Shown one piece after another: positions 16,314 to 24,832 of a stretch of 64,000 nucleotides of DNA. The translations under genes and the position numbers were made by a program. Under the pieces are notes generated by a model. The model was not told the DNA's origin. It saw only the letters and a list, made by a program, of their open reading frames with translations, and ran no database searches. How positions within the stretch are numbered: position 1 is the first letter of the stretch; every line of letters begins with the position of its first letter. The stretch comes from an uncultured Modestobacter sp. (lineage in GTDB: Bacteria; Actinomycetota; Actinomycetes; Mycobacteriales; Geodermatophilaceae). The DNA lies in the NCBI RefSeq assembly GCF_947486615.1, contig NZ_CANKUD010000001.1, positions 1 through 64,000 on the forward strand. The letters are read 5' to 3'.

Positions 16314-17038
16314 GCGCCCGCCGCCGTCCGGTCGCCGGCCCGCTCGGCGATGCCGATGAGCACCTGGGCCAGCTCGCGCGGCCGGCTGAGGAACGGCGAG
16401 TGCCCACCGGGGAACTCGACCACCTCGGAGCCGAGCCGCCCGGCGGCGACGGCCCGCTCCCAGGCCGGCGGAACGGCCGCGTCCGCGGTCATCACCACCG
16501 ACGTGGCCGGCACGTCGGGCCAGGTGTCGATCGGGCAGGTTTCGGTGAAGACGGTGAGGGCGTTGCCGCGCAGCCGCTCCCACGCCCGCCGGGCCAGCGG
16601 CTCGGGGACATCCGGGTAGAAGTAGGTCCGCGCCCGGTTCCAGGAGAAGGCCCCGCGGCCGAGCTCGTCGGGGTCGCTGTCGTCGAAGGGCATGCTGATC
16701 GCCGTCTGCCCCTCCGGCGTGCCGAGGTACTCGAAGAAGGTGTGCCCCGGCACCGGGACCATGGCGCCCAGGAACACCATGTGCCGGACCGGTCGCAGCG
16801 CGGCCAGCACCGGCAGCGCCAGCCCGCCCATCGAGTGCGCGACGGCGATCACGTCGTCGGAGACGCCGTCGAGGGCCGTGGCCACCGCGCCGGCCCACTC
16901 GGCCGCCCCGGCTGCCGGGTCCTCGATCGGCATGTCCGGGGCGACGACGGCGAAGCCGGCCGCCTCCAGCTCCGGGGTCAGCAGCTCCCAGCACCAGCCG
17001 CCGTGCTGCCCGCCGTGCATCAGGGCGAAGGTGGTCAT
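16310..17038 (-). CDS. Alpha/beta hydrolase (small, EstC/MCP-like)
   Basis: 242 residues. LMHGGQHGGWCW holds the oxyanion hole, AHSMGG the nucleophile Ser, MTADAAV the acid and FPGGHSPFLSRP the catalytic His. The set matches small plant-esterase-like (salicylic acid-binding protein 2 type) hydrolases, which cleave small esters. ATG 17038 comes 13 bp after the stop of the SDR gene at 17052, and the next gene overlaps by 4 bp: SDR, hydrolase and VOC protein form one minus-strand operon. The substrate is unknown. Confidence 0.85.
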   Translation of the reverse strand: MTTFALMHGGQHGGWCWELLTPELEAAGFAVVAPDMPIEDPAAGAAEWAGAVATALDGVSDDVIAVAHSMGGLALPVLAALRPVRHMVFLGAMVPVPGHTFFEYLGTPEGQTAISMPFDDSDPDELGRGAFSWNRARTYFYPDVPEPLARRAWERLRGNALTVFTETCPIDTWPDVPATSVVMTADAAVPPAWERAVAAGRLGSEVVEFPGGHSPFLSRPRELAQVLIGIAERAGDRTAAGA

Positions 17039-17051
17039 CGTCGGCCCCCGC

Positions 17052-17912
17052 TCAGAAGGTGGGCTGCTGGGGCCGGGCCTTGAGGTAGCCCCCGGCGTCG
17101 ACGCGCAGCTGCATGCCGGTGACGAACCTCGACTCGTCGGAGACCAGGAACAGCACGGCCTGGGCGATGTCTTCGGGCTCGACAAAGCCCACCGGCATGG
17201 CGTTCATCGCCGGGAAGGCGAGCAGGGCGTCCTCCCGGGTCGGGCTGGGCAGGTCGGGGCGGAACAGCTTGTACATGATGTCGCTGTTGAGCATGTGGGT
17301 GTTGACGTTCGTCGGGTGCACGGCGTTGGCGCGGATGCTGCGGGGTGCGAGCACGAGCGCCAGGTCGTTGACGAACGAGGCGACGGCCCGCTTGGCCCAG
17401 GTGTAGCCCTGCCCGCCCGGTCCGGCCGCCGGGTTGTCCGTCGTGGCGGGGAGCATCGCGGCCAGCGAGCCGGTGGCGACGACCGACGCGCCGTCGGCCA
17501 GGTGGGGGAGTGCGGCCTCGACGGCGTTGACGACGCCCACGAAGTCGACCTGCACCGCGTCGAGGAACGCCTGCTGGTCGGGGCTGCCGAGCGGGGCGAT
17601 GCCCGCCTGGGCGACGACGGCGTCCAGCCTGCCGAGCTCGGCCACGCCCTGGTCCAGCGCGGCGCGAAGGCCGGCGCGGTCGCGGACGTCGGCCTTGAGC
17701 GCCACGACCCGGCGGTCCAGCGCCTCCACCTGCTTGGCGGTCTCGTCCAGGTCGCTCTGCCGCGCCATCGGGTACTCGTTGGTGGCGATGTCCTCCAGGC
17801 TGTCCACGGCGATGATGTCGGCGCCCTCGGCGGCCAGCTGCAGCGCGTGCGCGCGACCCTGCCCGCGCGCTGCACCGGTGATGAAGACGACCTTGCCTTC
17901 GACGCGACCCAT
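17052..17912 (-). CDS. Mycofactocin-coupled SDR family oxidoreductase (carveol dehydrogenase-like)
   Basis: 286 residues opening with GRVEGKVVFITGAARGQGRA, the signature of SDRs with non-exchangeable NAD that need mycofactocin as external electron acceptor (TIGR03971-type, by recollection). It has an insertion IAVDSLEDIATNEYPMARQS after beta-2, typical of the group, VVAQAG instead of NNAG, and a YTWAK catalytic motif. It probably oxidises a secondary (terpenoid-like or cyclic) alcohol. It heads the operon with the hydrolase and VOC genes and is divergent from the aldehyde dehydrogenase at 18346; operator-like site 10 and two hairpins lie in the gap. Confidence 0.88.
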   Translation of the reverse strand: MGRVEGKVVFITGAARGQGRAHALQLAAEGADIIAVDSLEDIATNEYPMARQSDLDETAKQVEALDRRVVALKADVRDRAGLRAALDQGVAELGRLDAVVAQAGIAPLGSPDQQAFLDAVQVDFVGVVNAVEAALPHLADGASVVATGSLAAMLPATTDNPAAGPGGQGYTWAKRAVASFVNDLALVLAPRSIRANAVHPTNVNTHMLNSDIMYKLFRPDLPSPTREDALLAFPAMNAMPVGFVEPEDIAQAVLFLVSDESRFVTGMQLRVDAGGYLKARPQQPTF

Positions 17913-17941
17913 TTCGACAGTCCTCACTGGTGGTGGAGAGA

Positions 17942-17961
17942 CCGGGGCCTGGTGGCCCCGG
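17942..17961 (-). promoter_or_regulatory. Leader hairpin upstream of the mycofactocin SDR gene
   Basis: CCGGGGCC, loop TGGT, GGCCCCGG: a perfect 8-bp stem with a 4-nt loop, 30-50 nt upstream of ATG 17912 on the minus strand. It cannot be the terminator of an upstream gene because the region is divergent. It may fold in the mRNA leader; function unknown. A similar TGGT-loop stem occurs at 42861. Confidence 0.4.
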
Positions 17962-18185
17962 CGGGCGTGGTCGAGGACCACGCAGATCGTGTGCGCCCCG
18001 CGGTCACCCGTTGGCGGAGTGGACGCGGTGCCCCGGCGGGTGCTCCGGCGGGTGCGCCGGCGTGGTCGCCGGGCGGAGGGCGCGGGGCTGAGCCGGACGA
18101 CTGCCCCGCATCCGCCGGAGCCGTGACGCTAGCCACAGCTGGAGAACGTCGTCAACCGTGAACAGCAGAATCATCTGCCCGATCG

Positions 18186-18206
18186 GCAGGCCGGGAACCG
18201 GCCTGC
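18186..18206. repeat. Perfect inverted repeat GCAGGCCGG-GAA-CCGGCCTGC
   Basis: A 9-bp perfect stem with a 3-nt loop, immediately followed by TTCTGAC of operator-like site 10. In a divergent promoter region it may be a second protein-binding dyad or part of a transcribed leader. Confidence 0.5.
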
Positions 18207-18223
18207 TTCTGACGGTGTGTGAT
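18206..18223. promoter_or_regulatory. Operator-like site 10 between the mycofactocin SDR and aldehyde dehydrogenase genes
   Basis: CTTCTGAC-GGTGTG-TGAT matches the first half of the shared motif well and the second half (GTCA) poorly, though GTGTGTGATC retains partial symmetry. It is the weakest full-length member of the set apart from site 9. Confidence 0.4.
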
Positions 18224-18345
18224 CAGCGAAAGCGTTGACTCGTCTACCTGAATGGGCGAGGCTGGGCCGGGTCCTGGGTGCCGCCTCGGTGGGGTGCTTC
18301 GGACGCAGAGGCGCAGCGTGGCGCCCCGAGCACCGGAGGAAAGCC

Positions 18346-19800
18346 ATGTACGTCACCGGGCAGCGGATGCTCATCGCCGGCGAGCTGGTCGAGGCGACCG
18401 GCGGTCGCGAGTACGACAACGTCAACCCGGCCACCGAGGAGGTCATCGGAACGGCGCCGGACGCCGGGCCCGAGGACGTCGAGCGGGCCGTCACGGCCGC
18501 GCGAGCGGCCTTCGACGAGGGCCGGTGGGCCACCGACGTCACCTTCCGGCAGCACTGCCTGCGCCAGCTGCAGGAGCAGCTGCGCAAGGACGTCCAGGAG
18601 ATCAGGGCGGCGCACACCGCCGAGACCGGCATGCCGGTGGGCCTGGCCATGACCATCGGGGTCGACGGCCCGATTGACAACCTGTCCTACTACACGGACA
18701 TGATCGGCGAGCACGCGTGGCAGCGTGAGCTGCCGCCGAAGGAGATCATGGGCCGTACCGCCCGCCGGGTCGTCCGCAAGGAGGCCGCCGGGGTGGTCTC
18801 GGCGATCACGCCGTGGAACTACCCCTTCCAGCTCAACCTGACCAAGATCGCCGCCCCGCTGGCCGCCGGCTGCACCGTGGTGCTCAAGCCCGCGCCGGAC
18901 ACCCCGTGGTCGGGCACGATGCTGGCCGCGGCCGCCGCCGAGACCGATCTGCCGCCGGGAGTGCTCAACGTGCTGACCACCTCGGACAACGCGGTGGCCG
19001 AGCTGATGACCACCCATCGGGACGTCGACCAGATCACCTTCACCGGCTCGACGGCGACCGGCCGGCGGATCATGCGCAACGCCTCGGACACGATCAAGAG
19101 GGTGTCGCTGGAACTCGGCGGCAAGTCCGCGGCGATCGTGCTGGACGAGGCGCTGCTGGAGCTGGCCGTGGGGATGACCGCCGGCGGGGTGTGCATGCAC
19201 GCCGGGCAGGGCTGCGCGCTGCACACCCGGCTGCTGGTGCCGTTCTCGCTGATGGACCAGGCAGCCCAGATCGCCGGCGCCGTCATGTCCCAGCTGAAGT
19301 ACGGCGACCCCACCGACATCAGCAACATGATGGGGCCGGTGGTGAACCGGCGGCAGTACGAGCAGGTCCTCGGCTTCCTGGAAGTCGGCCGCGCCGACGG
19401 GCGGCTGGTCACCGGCGGCGGTCCGGCCACCCAGTTCGACCGGGGGTTCTGGATCCAGCCGACCGTGTTCACCGACGTCCCCGCCGACAGCCGGCTGGCC
19501 CGGGAGGAGATCTTCGGCCCCGTCCTGGTCATCGTCGGCTTCGAGGACGACGACGACGCGGTCCGGCTGGCCAACGACTCGCTCTACGGCCTCTCCGGCG
19601 GCGTCTACAGCGGTGACGTCGACCGGGCGATGGCCGTGGCCAACCGGCTGCGCACCGGCACCATCGCCGTCAACGGCGCCCAGTGGTTCGACGTCGAGTC
19701 ACCGTTCGGCGGCTACAAGCAGAGCGGCCTGGGCCGGGAGTGGGGCCCGGAGGGGCTGGAGGACTTCCTGGAGACCAAGACGGTCAGCTTCCCGGTCTGA
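18346..19800 (+). CDS. Aldehyde dehydrogenase (NAD-dependent, ALDH superfamily)
   Basis: A 484-residue, full-length ALDH. It shows the NAD-binding segment ITPWNYPFQLNLTKIAAPLA, FTGSTATGRRI, the general-base Glu in LELGGKS, the catalytic Cys in HAGQGCALHTR and the closing EEIFGPV and SPFGGYKQSGLGRE. It would oxidise an aldehyde to the acid. GGAGGAAAG precedes ATG 18346. It is transcribed alone, divergent from the mycofactocin SDR, and ends in a hairpin facing the racemase operon. Together the two divergent genes could convert an alcohol to an acid ready for CoA ligation. Confidence 0.92.
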   Translation: MYVTGQRMLIAGELVEATGGREYDNVNPATEEVIGTAPDAGPEDVERAVTAARAAFDEGRWATDVTFRQHCLRQLQEQLRKDVQEIRAAHTAETGMPVGLAMTIGVDGPIDNLSYYTDMIGEHAWQRELPPKEIMGRTARRVVRKEAAGVVSAITPWNYPFQLNLTKIAAPLAAGCTVVLKPAPDTPWSGTMLAAAAAETDLPPGVLNVLTTSDNAVAELMTTHRDVDQITFTGSTATGRRIMRNASDTIKRVSLELGGKSAAIVLDEALLELAVGMTAGGVCMHAGQGCALHTRLLVPFSLMDQAAQIAGAVMSQLKYGDPTDISNMMGPVVNRRQYEQVLGFLEVGRADGRLVTGGGPATQFDRGFWIQPTVFTDVPADSRLAREEIFGPVLVIVGFEDDDDAVRLANDSLYGLSGGVYSGDVDRAMAVANRLRTGTIAVNGAQWFDVESPFGGYKQSGLGREWGPEGLEDFLETKTVSFPV

Positions 19801-19818
19801 GCCGGTCGTCACCTCGGT

Positions 19819-19843
19819 TGCCGGTCTCGCCCAGCGACCGGCA
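19819..19843. terminator. Bidirectional terminator-like hairpin between convergent ALDH and racemase genes
   Basis: TGCCGGTC (19819-19826), 9-nt loop and GACCGGCA (19836-19843). A further GGTCCGCGGACC palindrome follows at about 19856-19867. Both lie between two convergent stop codons (19800 and 19883). Confidence 0.55.
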
Positions 19844-19882
19844 GCCGGGGTCCGGGTCCGCGGACCGGGGTCCGGCGCCGGC

Positions 19883-20971
19883 TCAGCCCCAGCCGGCGAG
19901 CACCTCGTCGACCCCGACGGTGGTCGAGGGCGGCGGGGTGGGAGGGTCCGCGGCGGTGCGCGAGAACCGCGGCGCGGGCGCCGGCTGGGTGATGCCGTCG
20001 ACGTCGATCAGGGTCCGGCGGGCAGCGAGCTGGCGGTGGCCGGTCGCCTCACCGAAGGCGAGAACCGGCGTCACGCAGGCGTCGACCTCGGCGAACACGG
20101 CCGCCCACTCGTCCCGGGTCCGGCTGGCGAACAGCTGCTCGAACCGCTCGCGCATCCGCGGCCACGACGACGCGTCGCGCTGGGCGGGCAGGTCGCGGGG
20201 GTCCAGGCCCAGCGCGGTGACGAACCGCTCGTAGAACTGGGGCTCCAGCGCGCCGACGGCCATGTAACCGCCGTCGGAGGTCGCGTAGCAGTCGTAGAAC
20301 GGCGCGCCGCCGTCCAGCACGTTCGAGCCTCGCGACTCGTCCCACCGGCCCAGGCCCCGCTGGCTCCAGATCACGTGCGACAGGTGGCTGGTGCCGTCGA
20401 CGATGGCGGCGTCCACCACCTGTCCCCGGCCGGACCCGGCACGTTCCACGATCGCGGCCAGGATGCCGACGACCAGGTACAGCGAGCCGCCGCCGAAGTC
20501 CCCGACCAGGTTGAGCGGGGGCACCGGCGCCTGCCCGGGATGCCCGATGGCGTTCAGCGAGCCGGTGACGCCGACGTAGTTGATGTCGTGGCCGGCGCGG
20601 TGGGCGTCCGGGCCGTCCTGGCCCCAGCCGGTCATCCGCCCGTAGACCAGCCGCGGGTTCACCGCCGCGCAGTCCTCCGGGCCCAGCCCGAGCCGCTCGG
20701 TGACCCCGGGCCGGAAGCCCTCGATGAGCACGTCGGCCGCCCGCACCAGGTCCAGGACGGCGGCCCGGTCGGCGGGGTCGGCCAGGTCGGCCTGCACCAC
20801 CCGGCGGTTGCGCAGCTGCGGGTTGCCGGGCTCACCCGCGGCCGCCGGCCGGCCGGGACGCTGCACCCGGACGACGTCCGCGCCGAGGTCGCCGAGCAGC
20901 ATCGCGGCGTGCGGGCCGGGGCCGATCCCGGCCAGCTCGACGACCCGGACGCCGGCCAGCGGGCCGCTCAC
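19883..20971 (-). CDS. mcr: Alpha-methylacyl-CoA racemase
   Basis: 362 residues matching the M. tuberculosis MCR pattern closely (from memory): VVELAGIGPGPHAAMLLGDL, the catalytic His in AGHDINYVG, the Asp in NLVGDFGGGSLYLVVGI, QVVDAAIVDGTS and GEATGH near the end. The enzyme epimerises (2R)- and (2S)-methylacyl-CoA so that branched chains can enter beta-oxidation, whose dehydrogenases accept only the S form. GTG 20971 overlaps the acyl-CoA dehydrogenase stop (GTGA), so the two are co-translated. It is the best sequence clue that the substrate carries a 2-methyl branch, as steroid or isoprenoid side chains do. Confidence 0.94.
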   Translation of the reverse strand: MSGPLAGVRVVELAGIGPGPHAAMLLGDLGADVVRVQRPGRPAAAGEPGNPQLRNRRVVQADLADPADRAAVLDLVRAADVLIEGFRPGVTERLGLGPEDCAAVNPRLVYGRMTGWGQDGPDAHRAGHDINYVGVTGSLNAIGHPGQAPVPPLNLVGDFGGGSLYLVVGILAAIVERAGSGRGQVVDAAIVDGTSHLSHVIWSQRGLGRWDESRGSNVLDGGAPFYDCYATSDGGYMAVGALEPQFYERFVTALGLDPRDLPAQRDASSWPRMRERFEQLFASRTRDEWAAVFAEVDACVTPVLAFGEATGHRQLAARRTLIDVDGITQPAPAPRFSRTAADPPTPPPSTTVGVDEVLAGWG

Positions 20972-22155
20972 CGGAGCAGGTGGCGGGCGACCACCATGCG
21001 CTGCACCTCGGTGGCGCCCTCACCCAGCCGCTTGACCCGCAGGTCCCGGAACCACCGCTCCAGCGGGGCCTCCGCCGACAGGCCCATCGCACCGAAGACC
21101 TGCACGCACCGGTCGACCACGCGGAAGGCGGCCTCGGTGCTGTAGAGCTTGGCCACGGAGGCGTCGACCCGCACGTCCCGGCCGAGGTCGGCGTTCCAGG
21201 CCGCCTGGTAGATCAGCAGCCGGGCGGCGCGCAGCTCGATCTCGCTGTCGGCGAGCATCCACTGGATGCCCTGCTTGTCGGCCAGCGGGCTGCCGAACAC
21301 CACCCGGTCCTTCGCCCACGCGACGGCCAGCTCGAGCGCCCGCTGGGCGATGCCCACCGGGCCGGCGCCGTAGGTGATCCGCCCGGCGACGAGGAACCTC
21401 CCGGCCAGGGCGAACCCATCGCCCTCCGCGCCGATCCGGTCCGAGACCGGTACCCGGACGTCGTCGAAGTGCAGTTCGTAGGGCTGGTAGGAGCTCATCA
21501 CCGGGATGGGGCGCTTGGTGAGGCCGGGCGCGTTCGCATCGACGATGAGCGCCGAAATGCCCGACCGGTCGCCCTGGTCGCCGGTGCGGGCGTACACCAC
21601 GCCCCACTGTGCGGTGCCGGCGTGCGTCGTCCACATCTTGGCGCCGTTGAGCACGTAGCAGTCGCCGTCGCGCTCGGCCCGGCACCGGATGGCGCGGGCC
21701 GGGTCCGAACCGCCGGATGCCTCGCTGATCGCGGTGAACGCCCGCCCGGCCCGGCCCTCGATGATCGGCCGGGCGTACCGGTCGAACTGCTCGGGCGTGC
21801 CGGACAGGACGACGTTGGGCGGGTTGCCCCCGAACGCCCCGGCCGCCGGGAAGAACGCGCCCATCCGGCACTTGGCCGCCTCCTCGGCGACCACCACCTG
21901 ACCGAGGACGCCGAGGCCCGCGCCCCCGAACTCCGCGGGGGTGGACAGCGCCCACAGCCCCAGGTGGCGGGCCCGGGCCTGCAGCCGGGCGAGCTCCTCG
22001 GGCGGGGCTCCGGCGGCGTCGTGGGGGAGGGACTCCTCGAGCGGGCGGACCTCGTCGGCCATGAACCGCCGCACGGTCTCCCGCAGCAGGACGAGTTCGG
22101 CGGGGAGCTCCCAGGCGCCGGCGGCCTCCGGGGGATCGGGCTGGTCCAGTACCAC
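20968..22155 (-). CDS. Acyl-CoA dehydrogenase
   Basis: 395 residues. It has the FAD/substrate segment ISEASGGSDPARA and WTTHAGTAQWG, RITYGAGPVGIAQRALELA in the C-terminal helical domain, QVFGAMGLSAE and the catalytic-Glu region GEGATEVQRMVVARHLL. It oxidises acyl-CoA to trans-2-enoyl-CoA with ETF as acceptor. GTG 22155 follows GGAGGACTGAC. Order on the minus strand: flavin reductase (29 bp upstream), this gene, racemase with 4-bp overlap. The link to the racemase suggests a 2-methyl-branched acyl-CoA substrate. Confidence 0.92.
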   Translation of the reverse strand: MVLDQPDPPEAAGAWELPAELVLLRETVRRFMADEVRPLEESLPHDAAGAPPEELARLQARARHLGLWALSTPAEFGGAGLGVLGQVVVAEEAAKCRMGAFFPAAGAFGGNPPNVVLSGTPEQFDRYARPIIEGRAGRAFTAISEASGGSDPARAIRCRAERDGDCYVLNGAKMWTTHAGTAQWGVVYARTGDQGDRSGISALIVDANAPGLTKRPIPVMSSYQPYELHFDDVRVPVSDRIGAEGDGFALAGRFLVAGRITYGAGPVGIAQRALELAVAWAKDRVVFGSPLADKQGIQWMLADSEIELRAARLLIYQAAWNADLGRDVRVDASVAKLYSTEAAFRVVDRCVQVFGAMGLSAEAPLERWFRDLRVKRLGEGATEVQRMVVARHLLR

Positions 22156-22183
22156 GTCAGTCCTCCGCGGGTCGGTCGCTGCG

Positions 22184-22777
22184 TCAGTGGTCGGTGAGCT
22201 CGGGCAGGCCGCGGGCCCGCCGGGCGGCGTTGGTCTGGTGGAGGTGCTCCCGGTCGTAGGTCTCCGTCCACTCGGCCGGGAGCGCCTTCCAGGCCGTGCC
22301 GATGTCCAGACGGCGACCGCCGTGCAGCCGCTCGGCGGCGACCACGTCGGCGAGGAAGATCGAGTTCTCCTCGTTGTCGAGGACGCCGACGACGCGGCCC
22401 TCGACGTAGGAGAGCGCGTCGGCGAGGACCGGCGACCCGGTGACGCCAGGCGTCCAGTCCAGGCCGGCCAGCTTGTCCCCGTCGCGACCGGAGCTGCCCC
22501 CCAGCGTCATGATCGTCCGCAGCGAGCGCGGCAGGAGCTCGTCGGAGGCACCGAGCAGGTGCAGCGCGAAGACGCCGGACTCCCGCACCAGGTCGTGGCT
22601 GAAGTTGTACTTCGTGATGCTGATCGTGACCCGCGGCGCTTCCGGGAGGATGCTGCCGCCGCCGGCCGACAGCGAGATGAGGCCGTTCGTCCGGCCGCCG
22701 GACACGGTGGTGATCGCGACCGGGAACGGCCGGAGGCCGTTGAGGGTCGCGGCTGCGGCGTCGAGGTCCGGGCCCAT
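22184..22777 (-). CDS. Flavin reductase-like (FMN-binding split barrel) protein
   Basis: A 197-residue HpaC/RutF-type flavin reductase-like protein: PFPVAITTVSGGRTNGLI at the N-terminus, VTISITKYNFSHDLV and VVGVLDNEENSIFLADVV later. The family supplies reduced FMN to two-component monooxygenases or acts directly on flavin. No obvious large-component partner lies next to it; the LLM-type protein at 57263 is F420-type. GGGAGATC precedes ATG 22777. It is the first gene of the minus-strand flavin reductase, dehydrogenase, racemase operon and is divergent from a TetR gene whose leader holds two identical palindromes. Confidence 0.82.
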   Translation of the reverse strand: MGPDLDAAAATLNGLRPFPVAITTVSGGRTNGLISLSAGGGSILPEAPRVTISITKYNFSHDLVRESGVFALHLLGASDELLPRSLRTIMTLGGSSGRDGDKLAGLDWTPGVTGSPVLADALSYVEGRVVGVLDNEENSIFLADVVAAERLHGGRRLDIGTAWKALPAEWTETYDREHLHQTNAARRARGLPELTDH

Positions 22778-22853
22778 GCGTGGGATCTCCCTGCGGGAAC
22801 GTGCGCGGATGGATCGTCGCGGCGCCTGCCCGGAGTGACCCCGGAGGCGGGCG

Positions 22854-23594
22854 GTGCGGCTGCCCCCTCAACTTGGCACACTGTGCCACGCGAGGGCAAG
22901 GCACACTGTGCCAGTGGAACCGACCGGCGGGGGACCCGCCCGCACGGAGCTCCCCTCTCCGGCCGCCCACCACGGCCGGCACCCCGGCGGGCTGGCCGCC
23001 ACCCACGCCGACGAGACCGTGCGGCGCATCGAGCGCGCCGCACTGGACCTGTTCATCGCCGAGCCGATGGAAGGGGTGTCGGTCGCTCGGATCGCCGCGG
23101 CGGCCGGGGTCTCGGTGCGCAGCTTCTACCGCCGGTTCCCGGGCAAGGAGGACGTCCTCCTGGTGACGCCGACCTCCCTGGCCACCGAGGTGCAGCAGGC
23201 GATCGACCGTCGTCCGGCCGGCGAGCCCCCGTTCGCGGCGATGCGCGAGGCGGTCGACGAGCGCTCCCGCGCCGGCGACGAGGACCTGCGGCGGTGGCAG
23301 GCCGCCGTGGCCGCCTGCCGCGCCGGCAACCGGATGATCCAGCAGGTCGTGGCGGTCACCAGCCCGCTGCTGTCCGCCGCCTTCGCCCGGCGCTGCGGCC
23401 AGGCGCCCACCGATCCGTGGCCGGACATCGCCGGGGTGATCGCCGCGACCGCGCTGGTCACCGGGGCCCGGCGGTTCGCCGTCCACGGCGGGGAGCTGCG
23501 CGAGCACGTGCTGCAGGCCATCGACGTCGTCGGCCGCGGGCTCGACGCGCCGCCGTTCGCGGCTGGCCCGACGCCGTCGGCCCACCCGGCCTGA
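22854..23594 (+). CDS. TetR-family transcriptional regulator (single domain)
   Basis: Up to 246 residues. The DNA-binding domain is classical: RRIERAALDLFIAEPMEG, VSVARIAAAAGVSVRSFYRR and FPGKEDVLL, at about residues 60-110 of the longest form. The C-terminal ligand domain is not diagnostic. Start choice: GTG 22854 has GGAGG with good spacing, but then the two palindromes (22874-22913) lie inside the gene. GTG 22908 or 22914 would place them upstream, with GAGGG as a poorer SD. I keep 22854 with reservation. It probably regulates itself and the divergent flavin reductase, dehydrogenase, racemase operon. Confidence 0.88.
   Translation: MRLPPQLGTLCHARARHTVPVEPTGGGPARTELPSPAAHHGRHPGGLAATHADETVRRIERAALDLFIAEPMEGVSVARIAAAAGVSVRSFYRRFPGKEDVLLVTPTSLATEVQQAIDRRPAGEPPFAAMREAVDERSRAGDEDLRRWQAAVAACRAGNRMIQQVVAVTSPLLSAAFARRCGQAPTDPWPDIAGVIAATALVTGARRFAVHGGELREHVLQAIDVVGRGLDAPPFAAGPTPSAHPA
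22874..22888. promoter_or_regulatory. Palindromic operator, copy A (TGGCACACTGTGCCA)
   Basis: Perfect 15-bp palindrome with one central base. Its twin begins 25 bp further on. Together they sit between the divergent flavin reductase operon and the TetR gene, the usual place for a TetR operator pair. Confidence 0.75.
22899..22913. promoter_or_regulatory. Palindromic operator, copy B (AGGCACACTGTGCCA)
   Basis: 13 bp of perfect palindrome (GGCACACTGTGCC), identical to copy A except the outermost base. The centres are 25 bp apart. Two dyads at this spacing suggest two dimers bound side by side. Confidence 0.75.
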
Positions 23595-23635
23595 CGTCCC
23601 GAGGCCCCGTGCCGGCCGGCGCCCCGGCCCGTCCG

Positions 23636-24832
23636 CTACACCGCGCCGGACGCGCGCAGCGCGGCGATCGCTTCCGGGTCCAGCCCCAGCTCGGCCAGCA
23701 CCGCGTCGCTGTGCTGGCCGACGGCCGGCACCGGGCCCATGACGGGCTCGACCCCGCCGATCCGGGCCGGCGGGAGCAGCGCCCGGACCGGGCCCACCGA
23801 CGTGCCCACCTCGGCCCAGTCCAGCTGGGGGTGGTCCAGCAGGTCGGTGACCTCGTTGAACCGGCCGTTGGCGATCTGGGCGGCGTCCAGCCGGGCCAGC
23901 ACCTCGTCCGCGGACCGCGCCGCCAGGGCCGCCTCGACCTCCAGCACCAGGACGTCCCGGTGCCGCACCCGGAGCGCGTTGGTGGCGTACCGGGCGTCGT
24001 CGGCCAGCTCCGGTCGCTCCAGGACCTGGTCGCACAGCCGCCGCCACTCCCGGTCGTTCTGCACGGCGAGCTGCACGCTGCCGCCGCCGCCGGTGGCGAA
24101 CGTGCCGTAGGGCGCGATGGTCGCGTGGCTGGTGCCGGTGCGCGGGGGAGGGGTGCCCGTGTACATGGCGTAATAGAGCGGCTGGGACATCCACTCGGTC
24201 AGCGAGTCGAACAGCGACACCTCGACCGCCGCCCCCTGCCCGGTCCGCTCCCGGGCGTACAGCGCGGTGAGCACGCTCGAGAGCCCGTACATGCCGGCGG
24301 AGATGTCGGCCACCGAGATGCCCACCTTCGCCGGGGCCTCCGGTGAGCCGGTCACCGACAGCAGCCCGGTCTCGCACTGCACCAGCAGGTCGTAGGCGCG
24401 GCGGTCGCGGAAGGGGCCGGAGCTGCCGTAGCCGGAGATGTCGCACACCACCAGCCGCGGGTCCCGCGCCCGCAGCTCCTCGGCGGACAGCCCCATCCGC
24501 GCGGCGGCACCGGGCGCGAGGTTCTGCACGAAGACGTCCGCGCCGGCGATCAGCCGGGCCAGCACCTGCCTGGCCGGCTCCTGCTTGAGGTCCAGCGAGA
24601 CCGACTCCTTGGACCGGTTCAGCCACACGAAGTAGCTGGCCAGCCCCCGGACGCTCTCGTCGTAACCGCGCGCGAAGTCACCGCTCCCGGGGCGCTCGAT
24701 CTTGATGACCCGGGCACCCAGGTCGGCCAGCTGACGGGTCGCGAAGGGCGCCGCCACGGCCTGCTCGATCGACACGACGGTGATGCCCGCCAGCGGGCGG
24801 GCCGGGTCGACGCCGGTGGCGGGCGCGCTCAC
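23636..24832 (-). CDS. CaiB/BaiF class III CoA-transferase
   Basis: 398 residues with the normal family features: VVSIEQAVAAPFATRQLADL, ARVIKIERPGSGDFARGYD, KESVSLDLKQ, ADVFVQNLAPGA, the catalytic Asp in YDLLVQCETGL and the glycine-rich SGYGSSGPF. It moves CoA between carboxylic acids, activating a pathway acid without ATP. GTG 24832 overlaps the preceding ALDH stop as GTGA. It ends the five-gene minus-strand lower-pathway operon (27910 to 23636) and is convergent with the TetR gene. The pair ALDH/CoA-transferase would turn the aldehyde released by the aldolase into an acyl-CoA, by inference. Confidence 0.92.
   Translation of the reverse strand: MSAPATGVDPARPLAGITVVSIEQAVAAPFATRQLADLGARVIKIERPGSGDFARGYDESVRGLASYFVWLNRSKESVSLDLKQEPARQVLARLIAGADVFVQNLAPGAAARMGLSAEELRARDPRLVVCDISGYGSSGPFRDRRAYDLLVQCETGLLSVTGSPEAPAKVGISVADISAGMYGLSSVLTALYARERTGQGAAVEVSLFDSLTEWMSQPLYYAMYTGTPPPRTGTSHATIAPYGTFATGGGGSVQLAVQNDREWRRLCDQVLERPELADDARYATNALRVRHRDVLVLEVEAALAARSADEVLARLDAAQIANGRFNEVTDLLDHPQLDWAEVGTSVGPVRALLPPARIGGVEPVMGPVPAVGQHSDAVLAELGLDPEAIAALRASGAV

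Larger units (their letters stand above)
17913..18345. other. 433-bp divergent intergenic region
   Basis: It lies between the divergent mycofactocin SDR and aldehyde dehydrogenase genes. It contains a hairpin at 17942-17961, imperfect direct repeats of CCGGCGGGTGC at about 18033-18060, a perfect 9-bp stem-loop at 18186-18206 and operator-like site 10 at 18206-18223. Open frames here are proline/alanine-rich and I do not credit them as genes. Confidence 0.6.

Noticed and set aside
17924..18136. Small minus-strand ORF in the divergent gap
   Set aside because: Alanine/proline repeats without SD or recognisable structure; the DNA is repetitive (CCGGCGGGTGC).
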